From: RI-92 sp040235555
GTDB lineage: Bacteria > Pseudomonadota > Gammaproteobacteria > UBA6429 > Thiohalophilaceae
Assembly: GCA_040235555.1 (NCBI GenBank)
Contig: JBECKZ010000175.1
Location: 19,279-83,278 of the forward strand
DNA: 64,000 bases
Direction: 5' to 3'
The position numbers were made by a program, and so were the translations under genes. Within the stretch, counting starts at the first letter, position 1. Each line of letters begins with the position of its first letter. The notes below the pieces were generated by a model that was not told the DNA's origin, made no database searches, and worked only from the letters and a program-made list of their open reading frames with translations. Of this stretch, positions 43,352-51,926 are shown in pieces.

Positions 43352-45031
43352 ATGCATATTCACGATGAGACCAGCAGTGTTGACACCACTGCGCCGCTAA
43401 CCGAGTTGGGCCAGCGCACCCGGAATGGCGCAGCCCGTGAAACTGCCCTGCAAGTACTGCAGCAACAGCAGGCAACGACAACGTCAATTATTGAATACCA
43501 TAGTGATGGCCGCCTGGTCATCATAGGCCCGGTACACCAGGCTGTTCCCATTGCAGAGCAATTACTAAATCAACTCTCGGCAATCGCCATTGTAAACCCG
43601 GGCGCTGCTGATCAACATCCAGCTCACGACGACAGGATTCTCCTCCTGCATGCCGAAGTAAACAAGGTTGAGGGTCATCTTGGCGCATTTCAGGTGCAGT
43701 TACGTGATTGCAGTAAACAAAGCCTGTCATTGCTGGCAATACTGGGCCGAAGCTGGAGTAGTATCGATATGATACTGGATTTATCAGACACACCACTGCT
43801 CGATGCCGAGATATCACCACCGGGCTATTTTGCAACACGAGGTGAGTCGGACAAACTCGATACATTCCTGCCTGAAATCCCGGAGCTGGTGGGTAAGTTT
43901 GAAAAGCCACGTTATTTTCAATATGACCCGTCTATCTGTGTACACGCTCGCAATCAACAAACAGCCTGCACACGCTGTATCGATGCCTGCCCGACCCTGG
44001 CGATCCATTCCATTGGTGAACAAATCCAGGTAGACCCCTACCTGTGCCAGGGTGGTGGCAGCTGTGCCGCAGTCTGTCCCAGCGGTGCCATCCAGTATAT
44101 CTATCCCGCGCTGGCAGACCTGCTGGGCCGCATCCGGCAGGTATTAAAAAACTATCGTCAGGCACAGGGGCACGATGCACGGATTATTTTCGTTAATGCG
44201 CAACAGGGCGAGGCGCTTTATGCGCAACTGGCTAGCCTGGAAGAAAACCTGTTACCGATTATCCTGGATGAACTGGGTGCCCTTGACCTGGCCATCATGC
44301 TCAATACTTTGAGCTATGGTGCGCAACAAGTGATCGTTGCGATGGATGCGTCATCACCACTACGCGTGCGTGATACCCTGCAACAGCAGTATACCCTGGC
44401 GACAGGTTTTCTGACCGGTCTGGGATACTCAACCCACCGCATCCTGATCACAGATCAAGCCTCGCTGGCAACGTTGCCTGTTGTGACGGATGATCCCATT
44501 CCAGCAGCGCGTTATGGCAGTTTTAGTGAAAAACGCACTATGATCCGTCTGGCCCTGGAACACCTGCATAAAAACGCCCCGCAACAACTCAAGACCCTGC
44601 CGCTTTACTCTCAGGCACCATTCGGAGAAATCAGAGTGGACCCGCTGGCCTGCACCCTGTGTCTGGCCTGTACCGGGGTCTGTCCCACGCGTGCATTATT
44701 GTCAGGTAATGAATCACCCCAGCTCAACTTTATCGAAGACTACTGTGTGCAGTGCGGTCTGTGTGAACAGACCTGCCCGGAAAATGCCATCCGCCGTCAC
44801 CCCCGCTATTTATTCGACGAAGAGGCCCGCCGTGCACGGCGAACTTTATATGCCGAGGCACCATTTCACTGTATCAGCTGCGGTAAACCGTTTGCCACAC
44901 AACGCATCATTGATCGCATGCAGGAAAGACTCTCAGGACACTGGATGTTTGGCAATGAACGGGCACTGCGCCGCCTGAAGATGTGTGATGATTGCCGAAT
45001 TAAGGATCTATGGGACGAACAGGGCATCTAA
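43352..45031 (+). CDS. Polyferredoxin-like 4Fe-4S protein of the formate dehydrogenase locus
   Basis: A 559-residue iron-sulfur protein. There are two cluster motifs near residues 205-245 ('ACTRCIDACPTLAI', 'CQGGGSCAAVCPSGAI') and two near 430-475 ('CTLCLACTGVCPTRAL', 'CVQCGLCEQTCPENAI'). A C-terminal pair of Cys-x-x-Cys (CISC near 507 and CDDC near 549) suggests zinc or a rubredoxin-like site. There is no signal peptide, so it is cytoplasmic. Such proteins accompany FDH3 loci and may deliver electrons or help cluster/cofactor assembly. It is last in the DUF3305 operon. Confidence 0.9.
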   Translation: MHIHDETSSVDTTAPLTELGQRTRNGAARETALQVLQQQQATTTSIIEYHSDGRLVIIGPVHQAVPIAEQLLNQLSAIAIVNPGAADQHPAHDDRILLLHAEVNKVEGHLGAFQVQLRDCSKQSLSLLAILGRSWSSIDMILDLSDTPLLDAEISPPGYFATRGESDKLDTFLPEIPELVGKFEKPRYFQYDPSICVHARNQQTACTRCIDACPTLAIHSIGEQIQVDPYLCQGGGSCAAVCPSGAIQYIYPALADLLGRIRQVLKNYRQAQGHDARIIFVNAQQGEALYAQLASLEENLLPIILDELGALDLAIMLNTLSYGAQQVIVAMDASSPLRVRDTLQQQYTLATGFLTGLGYSTHRILITDQASLATLPVVTDDPIPAARYGSFSEKRTMIRLALEHLHKNAPQQLKTLPLYSQAPFGEIRVDPLACTLCLACTGVCPTRALLSGNESPQLNFIEDYCVQCGLCEQTCPENAIRRHPRYLFDEEARRARRTLYAEAPFHCISCGKPFATQRIIDRMQERLSGHWMFGNERALRRLKMCDDCRIKDLWDEQGI

Positions 45032-45057
45032 TCTGTCGAAATGACCCGTCACACTCC

Positions 45058-45079
45058 ATTGGCGAAACAAAATGTCGCA
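45058..45079 (+). promoter_or_regulatory. Candidate enhancer site upstream of torD
   Basis: ATTGGCGAAA-N5-TGTCGCA. The same two blocks (ATTGGYGAAA and TGTCGCA) occur upstream of the DUF3305 promoter with N2 spacing. Its central ACAAAATGT is the reverse complement of the core of the tupA palindrome. It lies about 80-100 bp before the -24 element at 45158. Confidence 0.5.
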
Positions 45080-45157
45080 TTTCAATTGGCATAGAATAAA
45101 ACAGCTTGATCCAGGGTAATTGAGACTCTGTTTTTGTCATTTTATTCCGCCAGCATT

Positions 45158-45173
45158 TGGCACACCCGTTGCT
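45158..45173 (+). promoter_or_regulatory. Sigma54 (-24/-12) promoter of the torD-fdh operon
   Basis: TGGCACACCCGTTGCT matches the consensus TGGCAYR-N4-TTGCW at every specified base with correct spacing. The predicted start site is near 45184, giving a short leader that just includes the AGGAG ribosome site of torD (ATG 45199). Confidence 0.82.
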
Positions 45174-45198
45174 CTAAGTTAATACACAGGAGCATACC

Positions 45199-45819
45199 AT
45201 GACCACTTCGACATCCACCGAGCAGACCCCGGCAGACAGCGGATTTGATGCCGCAGCCCTGCGTGCGAATACGTATACGCTGCTGGCGCGCCTGCTGCAG
45301 TTGCCACCTGATGCAGAATTGTTGACACTCCTGAGTAGAGTCGAAGCCAGTACTCCCACACGCGATAACCTGGCATCCAGCTGGCACGAGTTAAAAATCT
45401 GCGCCACCCGGGCCCAGCTTGAGGAACTGAATGATGAGTTTCATACCCTGTTCATCGGCCTGGGACATGGCGAGGTTATTCCATACAGCTCGTGGTATCA
45501 AACAGGCTATCTCATGGACAAGCCACTGGCCCGATTGCGACATGACCTCATCCAGTTAGGCATTGAACGCCAGGAACAGATTTGTGAACCGGAAGACCAT
45601 ATCGCTGCGGTATGCGAATGTATGGCGATCCTCATCGACAATAATGCAGACCTGACTACCCAACAGGCTTTTTTCCGCGACCACATGCATGACTGGCTGG
45701 TGCGATGTTTTGCCGATATTGAGCAGGCCCCTTCGGCACAGTTTTATCGTGCTGTCGGTAAGCTGGGACAAGAATTCGTTGAACTTGAATCTCGTTATCT
45801 TGATGCGCTTGATAGCTAA
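45199..45819 (+). CDS. TorD/DmsD-family chaperone for formate dehydrogenase
   Basis: A 206-residue all-helical chaperone of the TorD family. The hallmark 'GLGHGEVIPYSSWYQTGYLM' lies near residues 90-109 and 'EPEDHIAAVCECMAIL' near 133-148. These proteins bind the Tat signal of molybdoenzymes and help insert bis-MGD before export. First gene behind its own sigma54 promoter; the Tat-bearing small protein and catalytic subunit follow, so its client is almost certainly the formate dehydrogenase alpha subunit. Confidence 0.93.
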   Translation: MTTSTSTEQTPADSGFDAAALRANTYTLLARLLQLPPDAELLTLLSRVEASTPTRDNLASSWHELKICATRAQLEELNDEFHTLFIGLGHGEVIPYSSWYQTGYLMDKPLARLRHDLIQLGIERQEQICEPEDHIAAVCECMAILIDNNADLTTQQAFFRDHMHDWLVRCFADIEQAPSAQFYRAVGKLGQEFVELESRYLDALDS

Positions 45820-45852
45820 ATCCTATTGCGGAAGTCGACAAGGAGCAGACAA

Positions 45853-46080
45853 ATGAAACCATCCAGCAAGACACCATTACCGCGACGCCATTTTCTTCGC
45901 CAATTGATGGTACTCGGTGGTGCAACCGGTGCAGGCGCCATTGCCCTGGCCAGCTCCGCATTCAACACCACACCACCTTCTGCGAAACGCATACCCATTG
46001 ATTCCAGTAACTCGAACGCGTCAAAAGGCTACCGGCTGACCAAACACATTCGGACCTATTACGCAAAGGCTCAAATATGA
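45853..46080 (+). CDS. Small twin-arginine signal protein of the formate dehydrogenase locus (FdhX-like)
   Basis: A 75-residue protein of the 'formate dehydrogenase region TAT target' type (TIGR02811). It has a twin-arginine signal 'PRRHFLRQLMVLGGATGAGA' near residues 11-30 and a short mature tail ending 'YRLTKHIRTYYAKAQI'. AAGGAG precedes the ATG at 45853. Its role is unknown; it is conserved immediately upstream of FDH3 catalytic subunits and may act as a decoy or escort for Tat export. Confidence 0.88.
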   Translation: MKPSSKTPLPRRHFLRQLMVLGGATGAGAIALASSAFNTTPPSAKRIPIDSSNSNASKGYRLTKHIRTYYAKAQI

Positions 46081-46135
46081 ACTCTCCCCGTTCCAATCCA
46101 AAGGCAGGCTTGCGGCTGCAATGCGAGGTTCAGCA

Positions 46136-49078
46136 ATGAAACTCAGAAAGAAACCCAACTCTGATCAACCTACCACAACTCACAACGGGCAGGCCGGTGT
46201 TATCGTTGCCGAAGCCATCGACAGGCGGACATTTCTGCAGCGTTCCAGCCTAGGTCTCGGTGGTGCTGCCATTGCCGGCATGCTGCCTCTGGGTATGATG
46301 CGGCGCGCACATGCCGCTGAATCCGACGAGCCCGCCGCACCCATGCAAGGGGTACCCACAGAGATTAAACGTAGCGTGTGCACACACTGTTCCGTTGGTT
46401 GTGGCGTGATCGCCGAAGTGCAAAACGGCGTCTGGACCGGCCAGGAGCCGGACTTTGAATCACCGTTTAATCTGGGCGCGCACTGTGCCAAAGGCGCCTC
46501 AGTACGCGAGCATGGCCATGGCGCCAAGCGCGTTAAGTACCCGATGAAACTGGTGGATGGCAAATGGAAACGCATCAGCTGGGATCAGGCCATCGAAGAG
46601 ATTGGCAACAAGCTACTGGATATACGCAAGAAGTATGGCCCCGATGCATTGTGGATGGCCGGTTCTTCCAAGGCCAGCAACGAAGGTTCATACCTGCAAC
46701 GTAAATTTGCCGCGTTCTGGGGTAGTAACAATGTCGATCACCAGGCGCGCATTTGTCACTCCACGACCGTTGCCGGTGTTGCCAACACCTGGGGCTACGG
46801 TGCCATGACCAACTCCTACAATGATATGCACAACTGCAAAGCGATGTTATTCGTCGGTAGTAATGCTGCCGAAGCGCATCCGGTAGCCATGCAACATATC
46901 CTGCGTGGTAAGGAAAACGGTGCCAAGATGATCGTGGTCGACCCACGCCGCAGTCGCACTGCAGCCCATGCCGATCAGTACATCCGTATTCGCCCGGGTA
47001 CCGACGTCGCATTTATCTGGGGTCTGTTGTATCACGTCTTTAAAAATGGCTGGGAAGACAAGAAATATATTAGTGAACGCGTGTTTGGCATGGATGACAT
47101 TCGCAAGGAAGTCGAGAAGTGGGATCCGAAGACCGTGGAAGACGTCGTCGGTGTACCGGAGAAGGAAATGTATGCCGCGGCCAAAACCATGGCCGACAAT
47201 CGCCCGGGCACTATCGTCTGGTGTATGGGCGGTACTCAACACCACATCGGTAACAACAACACTCGCGCCTATTGTGTGTTCCAATTAGCGCTGGGCAACA
47301 TCGGTGTCTCCGGTGGTGGTGCCAACATTTTTCGTGGCCATGACAACGTGCAGGGGGCAACCGATGTCGGCCCCAACTGCCATACCCTGCCCGGTTACTA
47401 CGGTCTCTCCGAAGGTGCATGGAAACACTGGTGTCGGGTCTGGGATGTGGACTACGAATGGTTAAAGGCACGTTTCGATATGTCTAAAAAATATGATGCC
47501 GGCGGTGGCAAGGAAGCCTACACCATGAACATTCCCGGAATGGCGGTGTCACGCTGGATCGACGGCATTCTGGTGGACAAAACTGACCTTTCACAGAAGG
47601 ACAACGTACACGCCATCTTCTTTCAAGGACATGCGGTCAACAGTCAGACGCGTGGCCCGGAAATGAAAGAGGCACTGGAAAAACTGGAAATGGTGGTGGT
47701 CTCCGATCCCTACCCCTCAGTCCTGGCGGTGATGAGCGATCGCAAGAACGACACCTACCTGCTGCCAACCTGCACCCAGTTCGAAACCTATGGTTCGGTC
47801 ACAGCCTCGAACCGTTCGCTGCAATGGCGGGAAAAAGTCATTGAACCGTTATTTGAGTCCAAACCGGATCACACCATTTTATATCTACTTGCCAAGAAAC
47901 TGGGCTTCGCCGATCACTTGTTCAAACACATCAAGATCAATAAAGATGAACCGCTGATTGAAGACATCCTGCGCGAGATCAATCGCGGTACCTGGACCAT
48001 CGGTTACACCGGGCAAAGTCCAGAGCGCTTGCAGGCCCACGCCAAGTATCGCCACACCTTCAACACCACGACTTTGAAAGCCGAAGGCGGCCCACTCGAT
48101 GGCGAATATTATGGCCTGCCATGGCCGTGTTGGGGTACGCCGGAAATGAAACACGTGGGTACACCGGTGCTGTATGACCCAAGTAAATCGGTGGCCGAAG
48201 GTGGTCTCACCTTCCGCGCCCGCTTTGGTGTCGAGCACAACGGTGTCAGCCTGCTGGCACAGGATTCCTATAGCGTGGGTTCCGAAATCAAGGACGGCTA
48301 TCCGGAGTTCACCGCAGACATTCTCAAGCAACTGGGTTGGTGGAAAGATCTGACACCCGAAGAACAAAAGGCAGCGGACGGGCGTAACTGGAAAACAGAC
48401 CTGTCCGGTGGCATTCAGCGTGTCGCCATCAAACATGGTTGTGCACCATTCGGTAATGCCAAGGCCCGCAGTATCGTGTGGCAGTTTCCAGATTCGGTGC
48501 CGATTCACCGTGAACCCTTGTACACCCCCCGCTATGACCTCGTGAAGAAGTATGCCACCTATGATGACCGCAAGTCCTTCTGGCGGGTACCAACTTATTA
48601 CGCCTCAATCCAGGCCAAGGATTACTCGAAACAGTTCCCGCTTATTTTTATCAGTGGCCGTCTGGTGGAATACGAAGGTGGTGGAGAAGAGACCCGCTCC
48701 AATATCTGGCTAGCTGAATTGCAGCAGGAAATGTTTGTAGAAATCAATCCGGGCGATGCCAATGATCGCAATATCCAGGATGGTCAATGGGTCTGGGTGG
48801 AAGGTCCAGGCCGCGATATCGAAAAATATGGTGTCGCTAAAGGTGGACGTATCAAGGTCAGAGCCATGGTGACACCGCGGGTCGGCCGCGGCGTGATCTG
48901 GACCCCGTTCCATTTTGGTGGCTGGTTCGAAGGTAAGGATCTTTTCGATCATTACCCTGAAGGCACCGCACCTTATGTTCGCGGCGAAGCCTGTAACACC
49001 GCCACGACATACGGCTACGACTCCGTAACCCAAATGCAGGAAACCAAGGCCACCTTGTGTCAAATACGGCCGGCTTAA
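46136..49078 (+). CDS. fdhA: Formate dehydrogenase catalytic (alpha) subunit, cysteine type
   Basis: A 980-residue molybdopterin oxidoreductase oxidising formate to CO2. A Tat signal ('DRRTFLQRSSLGLGG', near 30-44) sends it to the periplasm. A 4Fe-4S cluster is bound by Cys82, Cys85, Cys89 and the Cys in 'AHCAKGAS'. The metal ligand is Cys207 in 'RICHSTTVAG' (selenocysteine in E. coli FdnG), followed by the catalytic His. Bis-MGD-binding segments include 'FVGSNAAEAHP' and the C-terminal domain from about 840. The ATG at 46136 has GAGG upstream; one at 46121 is possible. It may hold Mo or W; the tungstate transporter nearby makes W worth testing. Confidence 0.96.
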   Translation: MKLRKKPNSDQPTTTHNGQAGVIVAEAIDRRTFLQRSSLGLGGAAIAGMLPLGMMRRAHAAESDEPAAPMQGVPTEIKRSVCTHCSVGCGVIAEVQNGVWTGQEPDFESPFNLGAHCAKGASVREHGHGAKRVKYPMKLVDGKWKRISWDQAIEEIGNKLLDIRKKYGPDALWMAGSSKASNEGSYLQRKFAAFWGSNNVDHQARICHSTTVAGVANTWGYGAMTNSYNDMHNCKAMLFVGSNAAEAHPVAMQHILRGKENGAKMIVVDPRRSRTAAHADQYIRIRPGTDVAFIWGLLYHVFKNGWEDKKYISERVFGMDDIRKEVEKWDPKTVEDVVGVPEKEMYAAAKTMADNRPGTIVWCMGGTQHHIGNNNTRAYCVFQLALGNIGVSGGGANIFRGHDNVQGATDVGPNCHTLPGYYGLSEGAWKHWCRVWDVDYEWLKARFDMSKKYDAGGGKEAYTMNIPGMAVSRWIDGILVDKTDLSQKDNVHAIFFQGHAVNSQTRGPEMKEALEKLEMVVVSDPYPSVLAVMSDRKNDTYLLPTCTQFETYGSVTASNRSLQWREKVIEPLFESKPDHTILYLLAKKLGFADHLFKHIKINKDEPLIEDILREINRGTWTIGYTGQSPERLQAHAKYRHTFNTTTLKAEGGPLDGEYYGLPWPCWGTPEMKHVGTPVLYDPSKSVAEGGLTFRARFGVEHNGVSLLAQDSYSVGSEIKDGYPEFTADILKQLGWWKDLTPEEQKAADGRNWKTDLSGGIQRVAIKHGCAPFGNAKARSIVWQFPDSVPIHREPLYTPRYDLVKKYATYDDRKSFWRVPTYYASIQAKDYSKQFPLIFISGRLVEYEGGGEETRSNIWLAELQQEMFVEINPGDANDRNIQDGQWVWVEGPGRDIEKYGVAKGGRIKVRAMVTPRVGRGVIWTPFHFGGWFEGKDLFDHYPEGTAPYVRGEACNTATTYGYDSVTQMQETKATLCQIRPA

Positions 49079-49100
49079 CAAAGACTAGGAGGATTCCGTC

Positions 49101-49688
49101 ATGGCCCGTATGAAATTTCTTTGCGATGCCGAGCGTTGTATTGAGTGCAACGGGTGTGTCGTCGCATGCAAAAATGAAAATGATGTGCCGTGGGGCGTGA
49201 ATCGACGGCGGGTCGTCACCCTCCGCGACGGCGAGGCTGGTGAGAAATCCATTTCGGTCGCCTGCATGCACTGCACTGATGCTCCCTGCGCTGCAGTCTG
49301 CCCGGTGGATTGCTTCTACACCACCGAAGACGGCATTGTCCTGCACGACAAGGACCAGTGTATTGGCTGCGGCTACTGTTTCTACGCCTGCCCGTTTGGC
49401 GCCCCGCAATTCCCACGCCAGGAAGCATTTGCCGTACGCGGCAAGATGGACAAGTGCACTTTCTGCGCCGGTGGGCCGCTCCCCGACAACTCCGATGCGG
49501 AGTACGCAAAGTACGGCCGCAACCGTATCGCCGAGGGCAAGCTCCCCATGTGCGCAGAGATGTGTGCAACCAAGGCCTTGCTTGCCGGTGATGGTGACCT
49601 GGTCGCGGATATCTATCGCAAGCGGGTCATTAAACGCAGTGGCCGGCCCCAGACCTGGGGTTGGGATACGGCCTACGGGACAAAATGA
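49101..49688 (+). CDS. fdhB: Formate dehydrogenase iron-sulfur (beta) subunit, FDH3 type
   Basis: A 195-residue four-cluster ferredoxin-like electron-transfer subunit. Cys motifs are visible: 'CIECNGCVVACK' (near 13), 'CMHCTDAPCAAVCPVDCF' (near 52-69), 'CIGCGYCFYACPFGAPQF' (near 84-101) and 'CTFCAGG' with 'PMCAEMCATKAL'. It links the catalytic subunit to the membrane cytochrome b. There is no signal; it is probably exported with the alpha subunit by Tat hitch-hiking. AGGAGG lies 8 nt upstream. Confidence 0.95.
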   Translation: MARMKFLCDAERCIECNGCVVACKNENDVPWGVNRRRVVTLRDGEAGEKSISVACMHCTDAPCAAVCPVDCFYTTEDGIVLHDKDQCIGCGYCFYACPFGAPQFPRQEAFAVRGKMDKCTFCAGGPLPDNSDAEYAKYGRNRIAEGKLPMCAEMCATKALLAGDGDLVADIYRKRVIKRSGRPQTWGWDTAYGTK

Positions 49689-49707
49689 ACTGAGCAGGAG
49701 AATCAGG

Positions 49708-49905
49708 ATGCGCAAAGTGTTCACCGCCTTGTTCCTGATTAGCAGCATAGCCTTACTGCATGGCTGCTACCAGAAGATGGGTATTTCCCTGCACGAACCA
49801 GGGAAGTACAAAGGCGCCAATGATGAGTTGTTGGCGAAACTGAAAACCCCGGACTGGCAGAACAAGTTAAGTGAGCGTTTCAAGTTGAGCCAGACAGACC
49901 GCTGA
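49708..49905 (+). CDS. Small lipoprotein between fdhB and fdhC (paralogue 1)
   Basis: A 65-residue predicted lipoprotein. 'MRKVFTALFLISSIALLHGC' is a signal peptide ending in a lipobox (Cys20), followed by 45 residues including 'HEPGKY' and 'DWQNKLSERFKLSQTDR'. AGGAGAATCAGG precedes the ATG, and it starts 19 nt after fdhB. No family is recognised. The next gene encodes a similar lipoprotein with HEPW and a similar C-terminal helix, suggesting tandem duplication. A role as an envelope accessory of the formate dehydrogenase complex is inferred from position only. Confidence 0.82.
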   Translation: MRKVFTALFLISSIALLHGCYQKMGISLHEPGKYKGANDELLAKLKTPDWQNKLSERFKLSQTDR

Positions 49906-49935
49906 GACCACTCAGGTGCAAAGACAGAGATGACG

Positions 49936-50109
49936 ATGAAGATAAAATTTGGATTACTGTTCATTGTGGCGTTATGGATAAGTGGCTGTAACACCCACGT
50001 ACATGAACCGTGGGTACAGTATCCCTCCTATCTCAAACAGGAACGTACCCGCAGTCCCGAACTGAATCAGCAACTCGAACACCGCGTCAGACACGAGATG
50101 GATCGGTAA
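49936..50109 (+). CDS. Small lipoprotein between fdhB and fdhC (paralogue 2)
   Basis: A 57-residue predicted lipoprotein. The signal 'MKIKFGLLFIVALWISGC' has a lipobox with Cys18; the mature part contains 'HEPWVQYPSYL' and 'PELNQQLEHRVRHEMDR'. An in-frame ATG at 49930 would add two residues. It starts 30 nt after the first small lipoprotein and ends 20 nt before fdhC. HEPx-xY and a C-terminal helix of the form Pro-x-x-x-Gln-x-Leu-x-x-Arg are shared with its neighbour. The function is unknown. Confidence 0.78.
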   Translation: MKIKFGLLFIVALWISGCNTHVHEPWVQYPSYLKQERTRSPELNQQLEHRVRHEMDR

Positions 50110-50129
50110 GCCCCGGGCAGGAGGATGCG

Positions 50130-51191
50130 ATGAAAGCAAAACCAGCAAACGCCTCAACCAAGAAAAAACACCACCTCGCTAAATTCTGGATCGTGAGCCT
50201 GGCGGCCTTGCTCTTGTTATCGGCGCCATTGCTCGTCATGTTGCCCAATATGGGCTTTACCCCAGTGCAAACAGCGCAGGCAGAATTTAAGAATGACACC
50301 AACCCACGCGCCAATTACTGGCGTGCTGTAAGAGATAGCAAACAAGGGACGACGACAGTCAAAGGCCAGGAGACTACTACGCTGATCCAGAATGGTGGAC
50401 AAAACTGGCGGCAAATCCGCAACGGACCGGAAGCAACACTCGGCGCCTGGCTGTTTGCCGTCGTGATTGTGCTGATCTTGGCTTTTCACCTGACAGTGGG
50501 CAAGGCCAAACTGGAGAAACGCACTGGCCGAAAAATTTTGCGCTGGACTCTGTTCGAACGATTCCTGCACTGGTATGTCGCAATCCTGTTTATCCTGCTG
50601 GCATTAACGGGACTGAGTATTCTCTACGGCCGCGCCATCCTGATCCCCACATTTGGCTACGATGGTTTTGCTGCCTATGCCCAGTTCGCCAAACCTGTGC
50701 ATGACTACCTGTCGCTGTTCTTTGTGCTCGGCCTGGTGATCATGTTGTTGATGTGGATAAAAGATAATATTTTCAGAAAATACGACTGGGACTGGATTAA
50801 GGCAGGCGGCGGTTATCTGGGTAAGGGACATGCGCACGCCCACAAGGTAAATGCAGGCGAAAAGATCTGGTTCTGGATTTTATTCGTCTTCGGGATAGCC
50901 CTGATGATCTCGGGTATCGTACTGTTATTTCCTAATGTGGGCTTCTTACGGGAAACCATGCAAAGTGCCAATGTCATCCACGGCATCAGCGCCCTCATCC
51001 TCAGTGCAGTGGTACTGGGTCATATCTACCTGGGGACGCTCGGTAATGAAGGCTCCTTCGAGGGCATGATCAGCGGTGAAGTGGACGAGGCCTGGGCCAA
51101 ACAGCACCATGACCTGTGGTACGAAGAAACCGGTGGAAAAGGTGCCGCAACCAGCGAAGAACCCGGGGGCTCACCACGCCAGGCCACCTGA
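50130..51191 (+). CDS. fdhC: Formate dehydrogenase cytochrome b (gamma) subunit
   Basis: A 353-residue membrane subunit. An N-terminal TM/signal anchor (about 18-40) is followed by a periplasmic segment ('ANYWRAVRDSKQGTTTVKGQ'), then TM helices at about 108-126, 150-172, 195-220, 250-272 and 287-310. Haem-ligand candidates are His in 'ERFLHWYVA' (near 148), 'AKPVHDYLS' (near 190) and 'ANVIHGISA' (near 284). It passes electrons from the beta subunit to quinone. GCAGGAGG lies 5 nt before the ATG. Last gene of the torD-fdh operon. Confidence 0.94.
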   Translation: MKAKPANASTKKKHHLAKFWIVSLAALLLLSAPLLVMLPNMGFTPVQTAQAEFKNDTNPRANYWRAVRDSKQGTTTVKGQETTTLIQNGGQNWRQIRNGPEATLGAWLFAVVIVLILAFHLTVGKAKLEKRTGRKILRWTLFERFLHWYVAILFILLALTGLSILYGRAILIPTFGYDGFAAYAQFAKPVHDYLSLFFVLGLVIMLLMWIKDNIFRKYDWDWIKAGGGYLGKGHAHAHKVNAGEKIWFWILFVFGIALMISGIVLLFPNVGFLRETMQSANVIHGISALILSAVVLGHIYLGTLGNEGSFEGMISGEVDEAWAKQHHDLWYEETGGKGAATSEEPGGSPRQAT

Positions 51192-51215
51192 TTTTCATCA
51201 TTCCCTTCCCCCTAT

Positions 51216-51716
51216 TCATTTGCGGTCCCGATCCCGATCAGGCATTTGATCCATCGATTGCCTGCGCGGCGGGTGCCGCTGAGTGTGGGGCCGATGGGGA
51301 TACCTGAACCGGTAAGGATATGGATATACCGGATAGTACTGGATGACTGGCTGTGGCGGTAATTCGACTCGCTCGTCTGTCTTGGTTTCCTCGCTGGCCC
51401 GTGCTGCTTCACGGGTCTGCTCACGTTGCTTGCGTTCTGACTCCAGTAAGTCGGCAGTAGCCCGGATTTCATCAATCATAGCCGCATGTGTCGCACTGGA
51501 GCCGGCATCATCCTCGTCCGGCACTTCCATTCTCTCGAATTCCACGGCATCAGCAGGTGGTGTGGCCGAATAGGTAACATTACCTGCGGCATCAACGGAT
51601 TTATATATGGGGGTGGCGCATGTATAACTGATATTCAGCAATAGCAGCACGCCGCAAAAAGATCCCAGCGCTGGCAGCAATACTCTGTCTGACCGTCTAC
51701 TCACCCTACTGCTCAT
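51216..51716 (-). CDS. DUF4124 domain-containing exported protein
   Basis: A 166-residue protein. A signal peptide (about 1-34) is followed by the DUF4124 motif 'PIYKSVDAAGNVTYSATPPA' near residues 36-55, a small beta-hairpin module of unknown function in periplasmic proteins. The rest is a Glu/Arg/Lys-rich helix (about 75-115, coiled-coil-like) and a Tyr/Pro/Arg/His-rich tail. It converges on the fdh operon with a 24-bp gap and no visible terminator. Confidence 0.8.
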   Translation of the reverse strand: MSSRVSRRSDRVLLPALGSFCGVLLLLNISYTCATPIYKSVDAAGNVTYSATPPADAVEFERMEVPDEDDAGSSATHAAMIDEIRATADLLESERKQREQTREAARASEETKTDERVELPPQPVIQYYPVYPYPYRFRYPHRPHTQRHPPRRQSMDQMPDRDRDRK

Positions 51717-51926
51717 AATTTCGCTATCACTTGAACCACTATTTTATTTTAGACCTGGTTGTATCTATATATATAAGTATATTGGCTCAGTTTGGATCTG
51801 GACTTTCCGGAGATTCTCAGACATCCTAAGCAACTGACTGACACCCAAAGAGGCTATTTTGGGTAATTGCTGAAACCCGCCACTTGCGCTGCTGTCACAT
51901 ACCAGACAAGTTTCCTGGGAGATATC

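Noticed and set aside
46754..46756. Selenocysteine codon in the formate dehydrogenase active site
   Set aside because: The codon is TGT (Cys207), and no in-frame TGA or SECIS-like requirement exists.
48858..49748. 296-codon open frame antisense to fdhA-fdhB
   Set aside because: Shadow of two strongly conserved subunit genes.
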